Shown: positions 9,404-21,156 of the stretch, one piece after another
Layout of the letters: every line of letters begins with the position of its first letter
Position numbering within the stretch: position 1 is the stretch's first letter
DNA from: Moniliophthora roreri
Taxonomy: Eukaryota > Basidiomycota > Agaricomycetes > Agaricales > Marasmiaceae
Assembly (NCBI GenBank): GCA_001466705.2
Contig: LATX02000249.1
Span: 1-64,000, forward strand
Reading direction: 5' to 3'
DNA length: 64,000 nt
Made by a program: the position numbers and the translations under genes
Notes under the pieces: generated by a model
Database searches by the model: none
The model's input: only the letters and a program-made list of their open reading frames with translations
What the model was told of the DNA's origin: nothing

Positions 9404-11912
9404 TTACTTTTTACTCTCCATCACCATGCTCGAGAACTTGCTTCGACTTCTAATTTTTGGTCCGTGGAAGAACAAGATCTGTAATATCATTGGAACTGAT
9501 CGAATACTCGAAAAAAAAGACACGAAAACTCACAAATGGTATAGGAATCATAACAGTCGCGATTAACGCAAACATCGTGCTGGCCCATTTATATGTCATG
9601 GCTTTAAACATTTGGTTCGTGAATAGTGGGAACGTGAATCCAGCGATATTTCCTGCCGCGGTACGCAACGACTTAGCGATGTAGCCGAGGAAAGAAAGTG
9701 AAATACATACGACATAGACTCTGGCCAGCAAGTGCAGACGAAGCGAATGGTCCGTAACTGAATATAAAACATGTTAAGGCGAAATTCGAACTTGTATACT
9801 GATCGAGTATACTCACCAATCGGCGAGGTAAGAGAACACCGCCAGGTAGATGACATACGCGGACCAAGTAAAAACCTGTTCGTTGTGTTTAGACCATACT
9901 CGAAAAATTCCGAAATGAACTTACCAGAACACCCATGGCCAGTCCCACCCATGATACATGAGAGAAAGACGTCCACGCGTAGATGAACATCCCTCCAGGG
10001 AAGAGAATGGCGGCAATGCATGCGGAGTACAGACGCGCTTCTGGTCCACGGGAGGCAAAGCCTTTCCTGGAATTAGTGAAGCGTTTAGCAATGCTAATTG
10101 GTATCGATTGATAGAACCACGTACTGGTAATATCGCTCTTGGATGAAATTCGTTAGGAAGCCCAGAGAGGACCCGATGCTGTGCGTCATCTACGTCAACC
10201 GAGAGAAGAGAGAGATGGGGGAGAATACAAACATCATTGCACAGAATACCGTGCCAACCTGGCCAATATTGAAACCATGGATGTTCCGGAAGAGGGAGCT
10301 GATCGATCTGGACATTCCATCAGTATCAATGATTACAATGTTCAGCGCAGCACTCACTCTAGCATGCAATACAAGACACCCCAGGCAAATCCTATCCACA
10401 ACTGTAGGAAGGAACAATCAGTGAAGCCAGGGATGTACGGGAGACATCGGGGCTTACACTGAAGCTTGCAACCACAGGTTCTGTGAACATCAAATCTGCA
10501 AACGACTCAATCCGCTGACTCGTCCAGATGACAATGATGACACTTACAAACTGGCCTCGTACACGAGATGTAGACAAGCATCTTGAGACTTGCTCGCTCA
10601 TCTTCCACGCGTGCTCGATACCGCTTGTCTCCAGTCTCCTTCCGTAGTCGTTTTGCAAGTCGGGTGAGTATAATTGACGCCCGAGTTTCCTTCATGACCA
10701 GCGGAATCAAGACAAACATCACAGATGCATTTCTACATACTGAATGTCAACCCAAAGGAGATACGGAGCGGAGAAACATACATCATTTGTATCCACTGGA
10801 TCCATCTCCACCCCAAGTGTGAATTCATCTCTATCCAGCCGGCAAAGACTGGTCCGAAGCCGGTTCCTCCAATGGCAGTGAGAGCAAAGAGTGCCATAGG
10901 TAGACCACGGCTGATAAAGGGGTGATTGAGTGTTGATCAGAAGTATAGAAGCAAGTCACACTAACTGATTCGGAGCCCAGATATCTGCAACTGTCCCACC
11001 AACCATAGTAGACCCGGTCGAACCGAATCCTCCTTGAAGGAACCGAGCAACGAGAATTGTCTGTATATTTTTAGCCCTGTCAAGGAGTTTGTTGATATAA
11101 AGATCAAGTTAAAGCAGCTGCGGGAAGTATGACGAAAAAAAAACTTACTTCGCGATCATGAGATACATCAGCATAAATCCTAGACTGGAAACTACATAGA
11201 GTGCTTGCCGTCCGAATTCCTCGCTGAAAGATGCTGTTACCAGCGGCACTAAGCCAAAACCGAGGGCGTAGAGACTGAGGCCGATGGTCGCCTGATACTC
11301 TGTACAACCAATCTCGGGTGTCATGGTGGGGAAACCCATATTGTAGGCTCCCGCAGTGGCAGCTGCAAAAGATGCGTTAAAGATTGAAAAAATGAAGGCA
11401 AGCAGATACGGCGTACCAGATAGTAAGGTAAAATAGCAGGCCAACGCTGTGATTGTCCATTTCTTGGTAGGAGGAAAGTTCATGGGATTGCGTTTATCTC
11501 CCGGTTCAAACTCGATCTACAAGAACGTTAATAAACAGAAAGCGATGAAGTATGAAGAACGCACATAGATTGGCTCTGATTCGTCACTGGTACCAGAGTA
11601 TTCCTTCTCCTTCTTCTCCTTGTCCGAAGAAGTTGATTTCGTTTCATGATGACCGTGATGTGCGATGCGATCCAGAAATCCTTCGTCAAGCTCGTTCATA
11701 GGTCTTGTCGTAATGGTGACTCTGGGATCCAGACTTGCTTCTCGAACATCCTTCAATGACTTGACGGCGAGCCCTTCCAGAGTTCTGGCCGACTCTGCAT
11801 CATAGTTATCTCTGTCAAAGGATCCGGTCATCAAGAAGTCGAAGTCGAGTCGCCACGAGAACCTATGACGCCCTTGCTCAGCTTTAAATCTGAAAGTCGG
11901 GATTTGGCTCAC
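9404..11912 (-). CDS. MFS multidrug/polyamine-type transporter (DHA1)
   Basis: A 12-helix major facilitator protein in many small exons. A long hydrophilic N-terminus (acidic and basic, ending SGTSDESEPIYV) is followed by FEPGDKRNPMNFPPTKKW, the lead-in to helix 1 typical of fungal DHA1 drug exporters. Next come helices with FPTMTPEIGCTEYQATIGLSLY, a cytoplasmic loop with EEFGRQ, and ARFLQGGFGSTGSTMVGGTVADIW. The central loop has RETRASIILTRLAKRLRKETGDKRYRARVED, then TEPVVASFS and NLHGFNIGQVGTVF-like segments, and a C-terminus HGPKIRSRSKFSSMVMESKK. The first exon ends at 11565; the stop is at 9404-9406. The start may be the ATG at 11912 or the in-frame one near 11831. It probably exports small molecules across the plasma membrane. 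Its position beside two redox enzymes suggests product efflux; that is inference. Confidence 0.9.
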
Positions 11913-12011
11913 CAGAAGAGGGAGGTTGATGAGAGTTTTTAGTCAACATTCGTGCTCAGAAGGTCATCATTAGAGGACATTCTGCCAGGTATGCCGGTGG
12001 GGGGTTATAGA

Positions 12012-12455
12012 TCAAGCAGCTGCCGTACACGTGGAACGCAGCTGACAGGTAAAACTGGCCGACATCATTGTACCTCTTCTACCGTTTCCAAGAAATACGG
12101 CGCTCGTAGCGATCACCATCGGCATCTTCGTCGCGTTCCTAGCACCGAAAGGAATTCCATTCTTCGTCAGCAGTGGTGAGCTTGGAATCAATCTTTCGGC
12201 TTGGATAAACCTGATTCCGGACGCGTAGATGGCCCGAACAACCCCTGCCTCCTGGGCTACACGCTCCAATAGCTCCGCTGTAATCGCGATATCCTCAGGG
12301 TCCCCTCTAGAGTAATGCTCTTGCCCGAGTGACCGTAATTCTTCCGAGATAAGCATAGCGCTCGTTTGGGTTGCGACACGGAGAAAATGGCCATATTGGT
12401 TGGAGGACGGTATCATCGACTGTCGGCAATGAATTTGATTATCTACCAACCCCAT
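12012..12455 (-). other. Unrecognised 147-codon open frame upstream of the transporter
   Basis: An open minus-strand frame containing TSAMLISEELRSLGQEHYSRGDPEDIAITAELLERVAQEAG-like helical sequence; the part from about residue 30 to 90 has protein-like composition. The start, splice pattern and end are uncertain. It could be an exon of an unknown gene or a truncated relic. No family recognised. Confidence 0.3.
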
Positions 12456-12499
12456 TTGGCTTGCATCTGGTCCCGTTTCTATGTTGGAGGATGTTGGAG

Positions 12500-14250
12500 G
12501 ATGAGGGGAGATGAAAACAACCCTTGATAAATAATGTCGAATTGGCCTGTCTTTTGACGTATATGGGCGTGGTGCGTGGTCTTCATGGTACTATACCACT
12601 ATCCAGTCATTTCTGGTTCACAGAAGCTATATTGCAGGGATTAGTCGATGTAGGGCGGCCGTCTCAAACATATTCCGTACCTCTTTCTCTGCATCGCAAC
12701 ATTGGATATCCACATCAGTCCTTCCCTTCATGTAACGCTTTCGGCATAACCAGTCATTTCCGATGCAACGCCCTCTGGCCAAGAAACGATTGTACCTGCC
12801 TGGTCTGCGGAAGGAAAGCTTTCACAACCGTCGACAAAGACAGACGGAAGGCGCAAGGAAAAAGGCCGCAAACATGAGGTACCTGGTTCCATGGACACGA
12901 ATTTGCAAAGATCGAACAAACAGCGGACAAACAAACTTTCTGGGTTAAATAGCTCCGGGTCGCCATGTGGAATTCTTGGGAGACCTTGACCTCCGACCAC
13001 TACCATCTACCTTTGTCCGCTCGCGGATTTTGGTGACGCTGGCACGATTTTTGCTGGACATTTCGTTTCGGCGCAGGTCGTGGCTGGAATCACGAAAGGT
13101 TTGAGTACTCGACGTCTGGAGGCCGATTCCTCCGGTACGATGAGTCACTTGAATTTTTTCATCGGTTCTGGCTGTGGTCGTGTCTGGAAGCTACGGCCTA
13201 ATCTCCCCACCGTTCATCCCTATGCGAAGAACGGCGGCTTCAACACCACGAAGCCAGACTTCGATGACAAGAAGTCAGAGTTCTCGAAGAACTCGGGTCT
13301 CATTGAGACCAGTCTCGTGACAGGCGAGACCAGCTTCTATAGCAGAAGCTCACCTCAACACTACGAGGTGTCCACCCAACGTAAACGGGTGTTCGCTTAA
13401 CTTGAGCCTGGATGTCATGTCATCCCTACCGCCAAGCGGTCGAGTGCCTAGCACTCTCTTTGCCTCGCCTTCTCAAGCGCACGCACTTTCTCGGTCACCA
13501 AGCCTCGAAAGCCAAAAAGTCTACCACGCACGAAGACCGTCGCATCTCAAGGGACCCGCAAGATTCTCTCTGGCCGACAGCTCATCAAGCTCGCTCAGGA
13601 ACTGCTCGTCTCGCTACGGCTCGGACTGCGCATATGCAACAAGCCCTCTATCTACACTTGAGGCAAGGGGCTCTTGTACCACAAAGTCTTGAGTTCCTGT
13701 CGACCTTGTCCATCGACGAAAGAGCTCGTTCTACACGACTCGGCCCATTTTCTTGCTTACGCGGCTAATGGAAGAGGGATAAGCTATTTCGGTACATCCC
13801 TGTCGGTTAAACCCCAGCGGTTCCGACACAAGGCATGCCTTGGACCACGTATACGTGGATGAGACGATATGTCTCAAGTCGACCATGTCGATAGGCCTGC
13901 TCGGCCTCGAGTTTGCAACACGCTGCAACTCAACCCCACAGACAGTGTGGGAGCCTCACAGAAGCGTCTCTTTCATGTCGAACAAGTTTTGACTTGACCG
14001 AATTGACATATAGTGGAAATTCGATAACCACGCAGATGGCGATGGTAGGCGCGATGCGCACAGGGAAGACCCACTTGCCACATTCCTCATTTTTTGACGA
14101 CGTCAACCGTTGGACAAGGTTTCTTGTTGTCAATAGTTGGCTGAGCTGGAACTTCATAGGGAGGGGTCCGAATCCTTTCTTTGTTCTGGTAGTGGTAATG
14201 TCTCCCGACCCTCCGCCGAGGGGAGAGCTCCAAAAAAATAAAAATTGGGC
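12500..14250. other. 1.7 kb without a recognisable gene
   Basis: Overlapping open frames exist on the plus strand (13080-13400, 13402-13768), with basic, low-hydrophobicity translations that shift between frames. They resemble the remains of a transposable element more than a host gene, but no reverse transcriptase, integrase or transposase motif was found. I see no promoter or clear repeat borders. Confidence 0.35.
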
Positions 14251-14253
14251 CGG

Positions 14254-14276
14254 GTGGGCGCCTAGTTGGCGCCCAC
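14254..14276. other. Perfect 9-bp stem, 5-nt loop hairpin
   Basis: GTGGGCGCC (14254-14262), loop TAGTT, GGCGCCCAC (14268-14276). The stem is GC-rich and perfect. It stands about 70 bases upstream of a tRNA-like A box. No U run follows, so it is not a bacterial-type terminator; it may be a structural part of a small element. Confidence 0.6.
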
Positions 14277-14339
14277 TTCGGCTTAGTGGTTTTATGTGTG
14301 CAGCGTATATGTACGTATTGTTGTATACGACAAATGTAT

Positions 14340-14430
14340 CCACTTTAGCGCAGTTGGTAAAGTGTTCCACTTTTTGCCGTTGATACCCTTAGTAAGCTAG
14401 CGATGAAGCCCATGTTCGAGCCGGCTCAAG
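14340..14430 (+). other. Degenerate tRNA-like sequence with A and B boxes (SINE-like)
   Basis: TAGCGCAGTTGG (14346-14357) fits the RNA polymerase III A box, and GTTCGAGCC (14414-14422) fits the B-box core. Spacing is about 56 bases, longer than in an ordinary tRNA. I could not form the D, T or acceptor stems, so this is not a working tRNA. It may be a tRNA-derived short interspersed element head or a dead tRNA gene. Confidence 0.35.
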
Positions 14431-14459
14431 GTAGTTTATTTGCGGCGAGTAAGTGCTTA

Positions 14460-16298
14460 TTTTCTTGGATAGTGTATAGTCCCTTACGCATTATGAGCTA
14501 CACGCAGTGATTAGTGAAGAGAATAGGGATGCATGGTGAATGGACTACTTGATGTCTGCGCTACTTTTGGTCTCGCTACAGCGCCAAACGCTCAAAACCG
14601 ACCCCAGAGCATATACATGTATGACTCTTTTCTCTTGAAACCTGGCAAACAACGCGGAATGCCATCCGATAAAAGACTAAATGTCCATTTTTCCCCAACT
14701 TGGGTAACAACACCGAAATCTGGAATAGGACCCTAAATTTCCTTTTATGAACGTATATCCGGGTTATTGTGCTTTTGCGTCTCGTAGATCACGATCTTGG
14801 CTACTAAGAGCTGTTAAGAGCTGTTAGTCACCCCGACAACCATCATTATCCCGGCAAGGACCCGATGGTGTGACCGATATTTCTCGACTGCAGACTCTGC
14901 CTGACGTGCATTGAAGCCCCTTCAAATTCTACTGCCAATGCGGGGCGCAAGAGAAAAAGAAAGACGATAAATACACCTTCTGCATCTTATCGGTATTCAT
15001 CATCTGAGTCTGAGTTCGAGTCCGAGTTCGGTGCATGGGCTACTTTGCGGAATCTTCAGGCTGGTAAATTGGGTCAATGAGTTTCCCAAATGGATCCCGA
15101 GGCCCGAAGATCTGCCAGCCTTTGCAAACAATCTGGCTTGTTTAGAACATTTATTGTGAGTGGGCATAAGGGAAAAAAGAAACATCTGTCGACCTGCAGC
15201 CTTGTTCTTTTGACCGTAAAATCTGAGATTGGCCACGTGGCTGGGTGCATTTTACGCTAATTCGACCCTGCTTGATTTCCTTTCCAAATCTTCGAAGTTT
15301 CCTCAAAATCCGCTCTCGAGGGCCTGCTATCGAGTGCTTGGGTTCAAGTGACCAGCCCTGTATACCCTCCGGGCGCAGGGAAAATCTGGGTCCTTCCAGG
15401 TCGGCACAGAAGTCGTTCCTAAAACAAGTCTGTCTCGTTGTTCTGTCTCGTTCTTGCGTTCCACCCTCCGAGTCCGACATACGGCTTGGGGTTTTTTGAA
15501 CGTGTGAAGTCTTCTGACTGCCTTCTGACTGCTAATAAGGTAGTTTTCATACAGAATTACTCGTGAAAACATCCTCAATCCCACACCCCATCCATGAATT
15601 CATCACACTTCACGGGGCTCCACAAAAGGGACCTGATAAATGCCACTTAAAGTAAACAGAATGCACAGTTTGAGGTGAACGAGGCGATTTAACACCGAGA
15701 CGCCCGAAGCCGCTTAGTCGACTGGGAAATTGCAGACTTTCTTGGAAGGTACAGCGACGCTATCAAGAACCATCACCATACCAAATTCTTTCAGTTCTCA
15801 ACTAACCAAGGAAGCACTCGTACAAACCTACGCCGAAGACCAAGACGATGAAGAAACTTTTGTTGCACATGCATTCGTTGTAATAAGGATCGGTTCACCA
15901 CTGTGACTGTATGTTCGAGGTACGAATGCACCAGAGTCAACTTGCTGCCAGATCATCTTTGCAACCACCACGCGAGAACTCGAGGGATCCGTTGCTTTGT
16001 CCTGCACACTACCCAGACAAGTCTTGTTGAAAAAGTGCCACTTGAACAATCAAGGCTTCAACCCTGACTCGCTAACCTCACAAGGCAACGACAAACGGTC
16101 TGTTTCACTTCTCTTATGCTCTAAATGCTCTACTGATAACAGTATTGTCTAGACCGTATCTGCATCTCGATCATGGAGCAAAGAGAATTTTGCATATAAT
16201 GTCGCATTGGAAAAAGTGGCTTCTTCAGCTCCCCTAGCCCCTTTCTACTTGTACAAACTAACCACATTCTTCTAGACTCTGCCTCCTTCGTTTCGAAT
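14460..16298. other. Intergenic region upstream of the terpene synthase
   Basis: No gene recognised in 1.8 kb. Open frames on both strands near 15150-15580 overlap each other and show no family motif. A TTGCATATAATG stretch near 16190 is a candidate TATA region about 100 bases before the terpene synthase ATG. Confidence 0.4.
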
Positions 16299-17667
16299 AT
16301 GGCTATCGAAACTTCTACTACTACTCCTGCTTCCCAAACCGCTCCCGACCACCTCATCCTTCCTGATCTCGTTTCTCATTGCACATTTCCCCTTGTATAT
16401 CATCGCAACGGTGACGTCGTTGCAGCCCAATCCGTCAAATGGTTGGATGAAAACTGTCCTTTGTTGAACGAAAAGCGAAGGAAAGCTCTCTACGGTTTGC
16501 AGGCTGGCGAATTGACTGCCTACTGTTACAACACCACCACCGATGAGCGGCTTCGCGTTGTTTCGGACTTTATGAATTATTTATTCCATTTGTACGTCAA
16601 TCTCACTTTGGGCCCCCCGGCTGTTTCGCGTTACCAACTCTTCTCGTGTTTGCAGGGACAACATTAGTGATGGCATGATGACGAAGGATACGGATGTTCT
16701 TGCTGATTCGGTCATGAACGCGCTTTGGTTCACCGAGTTTTATCGGCCGACTCATCATCATGGGAAGGAGCAGCCTACTGAGGAGCTTAACGCTGGTAAG
16801 TTGGCTAGAGAGTACGTGTTTCTCGGTATCATTTCCTTTCAGGTACTGATTCCTCTTTGACAGTTTCTGGGGTCGCTGCATCGAGGACGCCGGACCAGGC
16901 TGCCAGGCTAGGTTCAAGGAGACTCTTGAGCTGTTCTTCGAAGCCGTCAATGTTCAAGCCAAGGCCCGAGATGCAGATGTCATTCCTGACCTTGAATCGT
17001 ACATCGACGTGAGGAGAGATACTTCTGGTACGTTTTCTCTCTTCCAGTTTGTCTTTACTCAAGAACGCGATTAGGATGCAAACCATGTTGGGCACTCATT
17101 GAGTATGCCCTTGACATTGACCTTCCCGATTTCGTTGCCGAAGATCCTGTCATCATGGCTCTCAACCAGTACACCAACGATCTCGTTACTTGGTCTAATG
17201 TTCGACCGGTCCATTACCGCCTTTCTTCGCGAACTAACCACTCTTGACTTGCAGGACATCTTCTCATACAACGTCGAGCAAGCTCGAGGCGACACACACA
17301 ACATGATCGTCATTCTCATGAAGTGTCGTGACCTCACTTTACAGGAAGCTGTCGACCGTGTCGGTGAGATGTGTCGTGAGACAATCGATAACTTTAGTGC
17401 GACCAGGGAGAATATACCTTCTTGGGGACCGGAAGTGGATGATATAGTGGAGCGTTACGTTAAGGGATTGCAGGATTGGATCGTTGGGTACGTTTTACCT
17501 TAATTTCTTCATACTCATTGCGGGAGTTCCCGACTGGAGAGTTTGAATCGGACAGATCCCTCCACTGGAGCTTCATGACCACGCGTTACTTTGGTGAGAA
17601 CGGACAGGATGTCAAGAAAAACAGGTATATCAAGCTTTTGCCTGTGAGGGAGGAGGCCAAGTGGTAG
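16299..17667 (+). CDS. Sesquiterpene synthase (class I terpene cyclase, basidiomycete type)
   Basis: Predicted to ionise and cyclise farnesyl diphosphate with Mg2+ in the cytosol. Six exons (16299-16591, 16656-16811, 16864-17027, 17075-17199, 17255-17487, 17556-17667) add up to 360 residues, normal for the family. The aspartate-rich motif is DNISD (about residues 99-103). The NSE motif is NDIFSYNVEQARGD, with N246, D247, S250 and E254; its first Asn is the last residue before intron 4. A C-terminal Arg-Tyr pair (RYFG, R334-Y335) that caps the diphosphate is present, as are the helical segments SWGPEVDDIVERYVKGLQDWI before it. All catalytic residues are therefore in place and the gene looks active. 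The N-terminus (LPDLVSHCTFPLVYHRNGD) fits mushroom Cop-type synthases. The product cannot be read from sequence. Confidence 0.95.
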
Positions 17668-18588
17668 ATCTCTGCATCTATATCTATCTATCATCCATAA
17701 TTGGCTTCGTGTTCTGCTTCTGTATCTCATACTTAATTATTCCTCTGTATCGGCAACTCGAATCCGTTTCTTGATGTATCCTTCTCCTACATAATGTATA
17801 CTATGTAGATAAAACAGACTCGTGAATTCCATTTGGTTCTTTGTTATTGCCCAGTTGTGTCGTGTCCACATCTATCTATCTATCGATTCGCTCTTCCCAT
17901 TACTCCATCACTCGTTCTCAGCGTCCAAGCGTCCGACTCAATCCAATCCGACGTTCTGGACTCCTTTATTGGTTCATGTCTACTGGCCCAATCAAATGCG
18001 ACACAGCAATGTCAACCGGTTGGCATCAGCTTTATTGGACCGTCCTTTCGGTTCTGCGCGGCATCGTTATAGCTACCCTACTTATACACGGGAAGTCCGT
18101 AATGTACGGCCTATAAATTAAAAGGGAGAAGCAGGAGATACGGAGGTACGAATGGCCAGGAAAGAAAGAGAATGTGTATGTTTTCGTACTCTTGTGAATC
18201 AACCAATTAACAATGGTTTGGATTCCAGCTCAACGTCAGTTGCTTTTTTTCAAAAATATCCCCCGAGCACCCCGATGACAAGAGACCGGTCGTGGGGTAC
18301 ACCACAACAGTCCAAGCGCGTCCCTTGAATATATACTCCAACACCCTCGAATAGCATATTCATCATGACCAGTGTATTGGCCATCACAAACCATACACGT
18401 AGAACTCGGGGTGCTGTGAGTTATTCATCCCAAACCGTGGAATTTCTCGCTGATCATCACTGCTTTCAGCAAGGATCTTCCCAAATCAGAGTCGACACCG
18501 CTTGATATATTTTGTGATTGACGTTATGGATTAGGCCATATATAAGTCCAAGTTGACGTTTGGAGGATCCTTTAGGCCGGCCTCCACG
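17668..18588. other. Intergenic region with short microsatellites and a TATA box
   Basis: It holds the 3' flank of the terpene synthase (CTAT tetranucleotide repeats near 17680-17692 and 17868-17884) and the 5' flank of the protease, with TATATAAG at 18539-18546 about 43 bases before the protease ATG. Short open frames near 17822-18121 overlap each other and look like chance. Confidence 0.5.
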
Positions 18589-20457
18589 ATGCGCTCGTGT
18601 TCATTCATTCATCTTCCCCTTTTCTTTTTTGCCCTCGCGCTCATCTTTGTTTCGCCCGTGGTGGCGGAAATTATTCCTCTGGTAGGAAGAAAGATCCCGA
18701 CGACAACGGCAGATGCGGACGTGTTCAAGCACAGATTCAAGAGGCAACGCGTCGACGAAAATGGGTCTTTTGGAAATGGGAGCATTGTATTATACAACAC
18801 GAAGAATGATAATCTGCAGTATTCGTGTAATATCACGCTTGGCGGAAGGGAGTATAATGTGATTGTGGATACTGGAAGGTGTGTTGTGATGTATTTTTCG
18901 TTTCAATGACCTTCGCACTAATTTTGAACCCGGATAGTTCTGATCTCTTCGTCTTTGGGTATATGCTCCTTTGATTTTGTTGTGTGGAGGCGGTAGCTGA
19001 AATTTTCATGTTAGAGCACCTCCCGCTACCAAGGACACGCAATTGACGGCTGATCTGGTTTATGGAGTTGGATCAGTGAATGGGCCCATCAACACTGCCG
19101 ACATTGTCTTCAACTCTTTCTCGGTGTCAGACCAAGCTTATGGTACGAAAACTATCTCACTTTCAGCGAAAACCTTTAGGCTAACAGAGATCTGTAGTAC
19201 TGGTCAAAAGCTCAAAAGATTGGCCGGTAACGACAGAAGGAACTGGCTTATTGGGATTAGGGCCCAGTTCTTCCTCGGTGCTTCGAAGAGGAATGAAAAC
19301 CGCAGCAGGAAATCCGGTTTTGGATCGTATCTTCCTTCAGAACACGAGCACTCCAAACTTCATTACTGTGCTCCTCTCCAGAGCATCGGAGTCGCCTAGT
19401 GTTCAGCTCCAGGAGGATCAGCAAGGCGTCTTGACTATCGGGGAGGTTGTACCGGAGTATGTGGAGGTACAGAACATGCCCAAGTTGAAAGGTACGTTAC
19501 TATATCGGTCTGCCGAGTATTTCTCTGTGCTAAGTCTGCTCTTTAGCGCTGACTGATTCTGTTGCTACCCATTGGGTTACGCTTCTCGACTCTAGTGGCA
19601 TTATCGGCCCGGATGGAAAGAGAATCCAGACATGGACTGCTGTTCAACAACCTCAAGGCAACTCTGATCAGCTTGCTGTCATGTTCGACACTGGCACTTC
19701 GCTGCCCATGGTAAGTATTCCAATTTATGCATACACGCACCTGTACTCAAGTTCTCTCTGGCAAGCTTCCTTCCTATATCCTCAATGCTATTTACGGTCG
19801 TGTACCAGGGGCACAATTTCTCAAAGATAGAGGATACTGGCAGGTTCCTTGCGATTACGAGCTCAATGTGACCTTTGTGCTTGGAGGCCGAGAGTACCCA
19901 CTCTCACCGCTTGATTTGACTTTGCCAATCGGCCAACAAGACGGTAAACCGGTCTGTATCTCTTACGTATGTGCATGTTCTTCCTATTCCTTGCTCGAGT
20001 GCTCATAACGCTCGCTCAGTTCAAAGAGACACCTGCTGACAGCAAGAGCTTTGGAGGCTACGATGCTATTCTGGGTATGGCGTTCCGTGAGTCTATTATG
20101 GATTTTGCTCCTCGTTTTGCCTGTGCTGACTTGGTTGATATTGCAGTGCGTAACGTCTACCACCTCATCAATTTTGGCGACTTTGTAGACGGCAAGAACA
20201 ACACAGTCGCAGATCCATATATGCAATTCCTATCTACAATAGATAAAGGTGCTGCACATCGTGATTTTGTCAACCTTCGATTGGGTGGTAAAGATACAAC
20301 CGCGTCCCAGCCAGCGTTACTTCCTCCTCCTCCCCCTCCACCCGCGCCTTCAGAGCGGCCGCCTAATAGAGCTGCAAGTAGTGCAATAGATATTCATATT
20401 AATGCCTGGTTCACAGTGTTCACCAGTATCGTAATTACGTTCTTTCTATATTCATAG
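18589..20457 (+). CDS. Secreted pepsin-like aspartic protease, probably GPI-anchored
   Basis: Family A1 endopeptidase of 491 residues from eight exons (18589-18878, 18938-18958, 19015-19142, 19198-19491, 19547-19710, 19766-19966, 20020-20086, 20147-20457), which add up exactly in frame. It begins with a clear signal peptide (hydrophobic FFFALALIFVSPVVA). The ATG at 18589 is preferred over an upstream in-frame one because it places the signal at the very N-terminus. Both catalytic loops are present: VDTGSSDLFVFG (D94) and MFDTGTSLPM (D292), plus GLLGLGPSS. Several NxT/S glycosylation sites occur. The C-terminus has a proline run and Ser/Ala-rich linker, then a hydrophobic tail WFTVFTSIVITFFLYS at the end, a GPI-attachment pattern. 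It likely acts at the cell surface or wall. The substrate is unknown; the link to the neighbouring synthase is only positional. Confidence 0.9.
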
Positions 20458-20541
20458 TCAAATAAAAAATTCGTCGAACAATGTGTTGATGTTGCGTTGA
20501 TGTTGCCTGCCGCGGCGTTACAACGTCTTTTACCTACGACC

Positions 20542-20763
20542 ATGACTGTCTCGACCCCCGTGAACCCAGACTCTGGCGCTCGCTCTCCTTCGTCTTCGCC
20601 TGTCCCTGAAGGTACCCAAGGAGAGTTAGAAATGCTGCTAATGGGTCTCGCTAATGCGCTATACAACCTCGGAGCCACTGTCATTAACGATTCGACCAAA
20701 GATGCTGCATCTCAAACACAGTCTGGTCAAGCACCAATGAAGCAGCTGGGGCCCAAAGTGTAC

Positions 20764-20804
<41 letters not shown>

Positions 20805-21156
20805 GTTTTATTTATCCCTACTCATGCACTGGGTTAGAAACGACGTAATCAAACACCTCGCGAACATCGAAGATCTCGCAGCCCAAACGCAAACCATGGT
20901 TCCGATGCAAATCCTCAATGATATTGATAATTCGAAGAATCCGATGAATGTTACTAGGGAGAGGTTGGAGAGAGCTGCGACGGAGAATCAGTTCATGAAT
21001 GGAAAGATTACTGCGTTGAGTGTGAGTGTCGAGTGCTGAATTTATGTCTGTGATGACCGAGATGTCGACGAGTAGAGCTATCGAACGTTGTTGAATGCGG
21101 AGCTTTGCCAGCATTTCCCAGAGTTGAAGGAGTATCTCGAGCCGCCGAGTCAGTAG
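20542..21156 (+). CDS. MED10: Mediator complex subunit 10
   Basis: A 160-residue subunit of the RNA polymerase II Mediator middle module. Exons: 20542-20759, 20838-21021, 21076-21156, which add up in frame. After a short Ser/Pro-rich N-terminus come the helical Med10/Nut2 signatures: ELEMLLMGLANALYNLGATV; then VPMQILNDIDNSKNP; TRERLERAATENQFMNGKI; and HFPELKEYLEPPSQ at the end. Length and order match the family. It is a housekeeping gene, not part of any pathway here. Intron 1 starts with a CT dinucleotide run right after the donor. Confidence 0.92.
20765..20801 (+). repeat. CT dinucleotide microsatellite inside intron 1 of MED10
   Basis: About 18 CT units begin five bases after the GTACGT donor and fill roughly half of the 78-base intron. 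Confidence 0.9.

Noticed and set aside
13080..13930. Retrotransposon gag gene
   Set aside because: Basic low-complexity frames only; no zinc knuckle, protease, reverse transcriptase or integrase motif.
14340..14430. Functional tRNA gene
   Set aside because: A and B boxes fit, but no acceptor, D or T stem could be paired and box spacing is too long.
17822..18121. Three overlapping open frames of about 80-100 codons
   Set aside because: All three overlap in the same 3' flank with no motif; typical chance frames.
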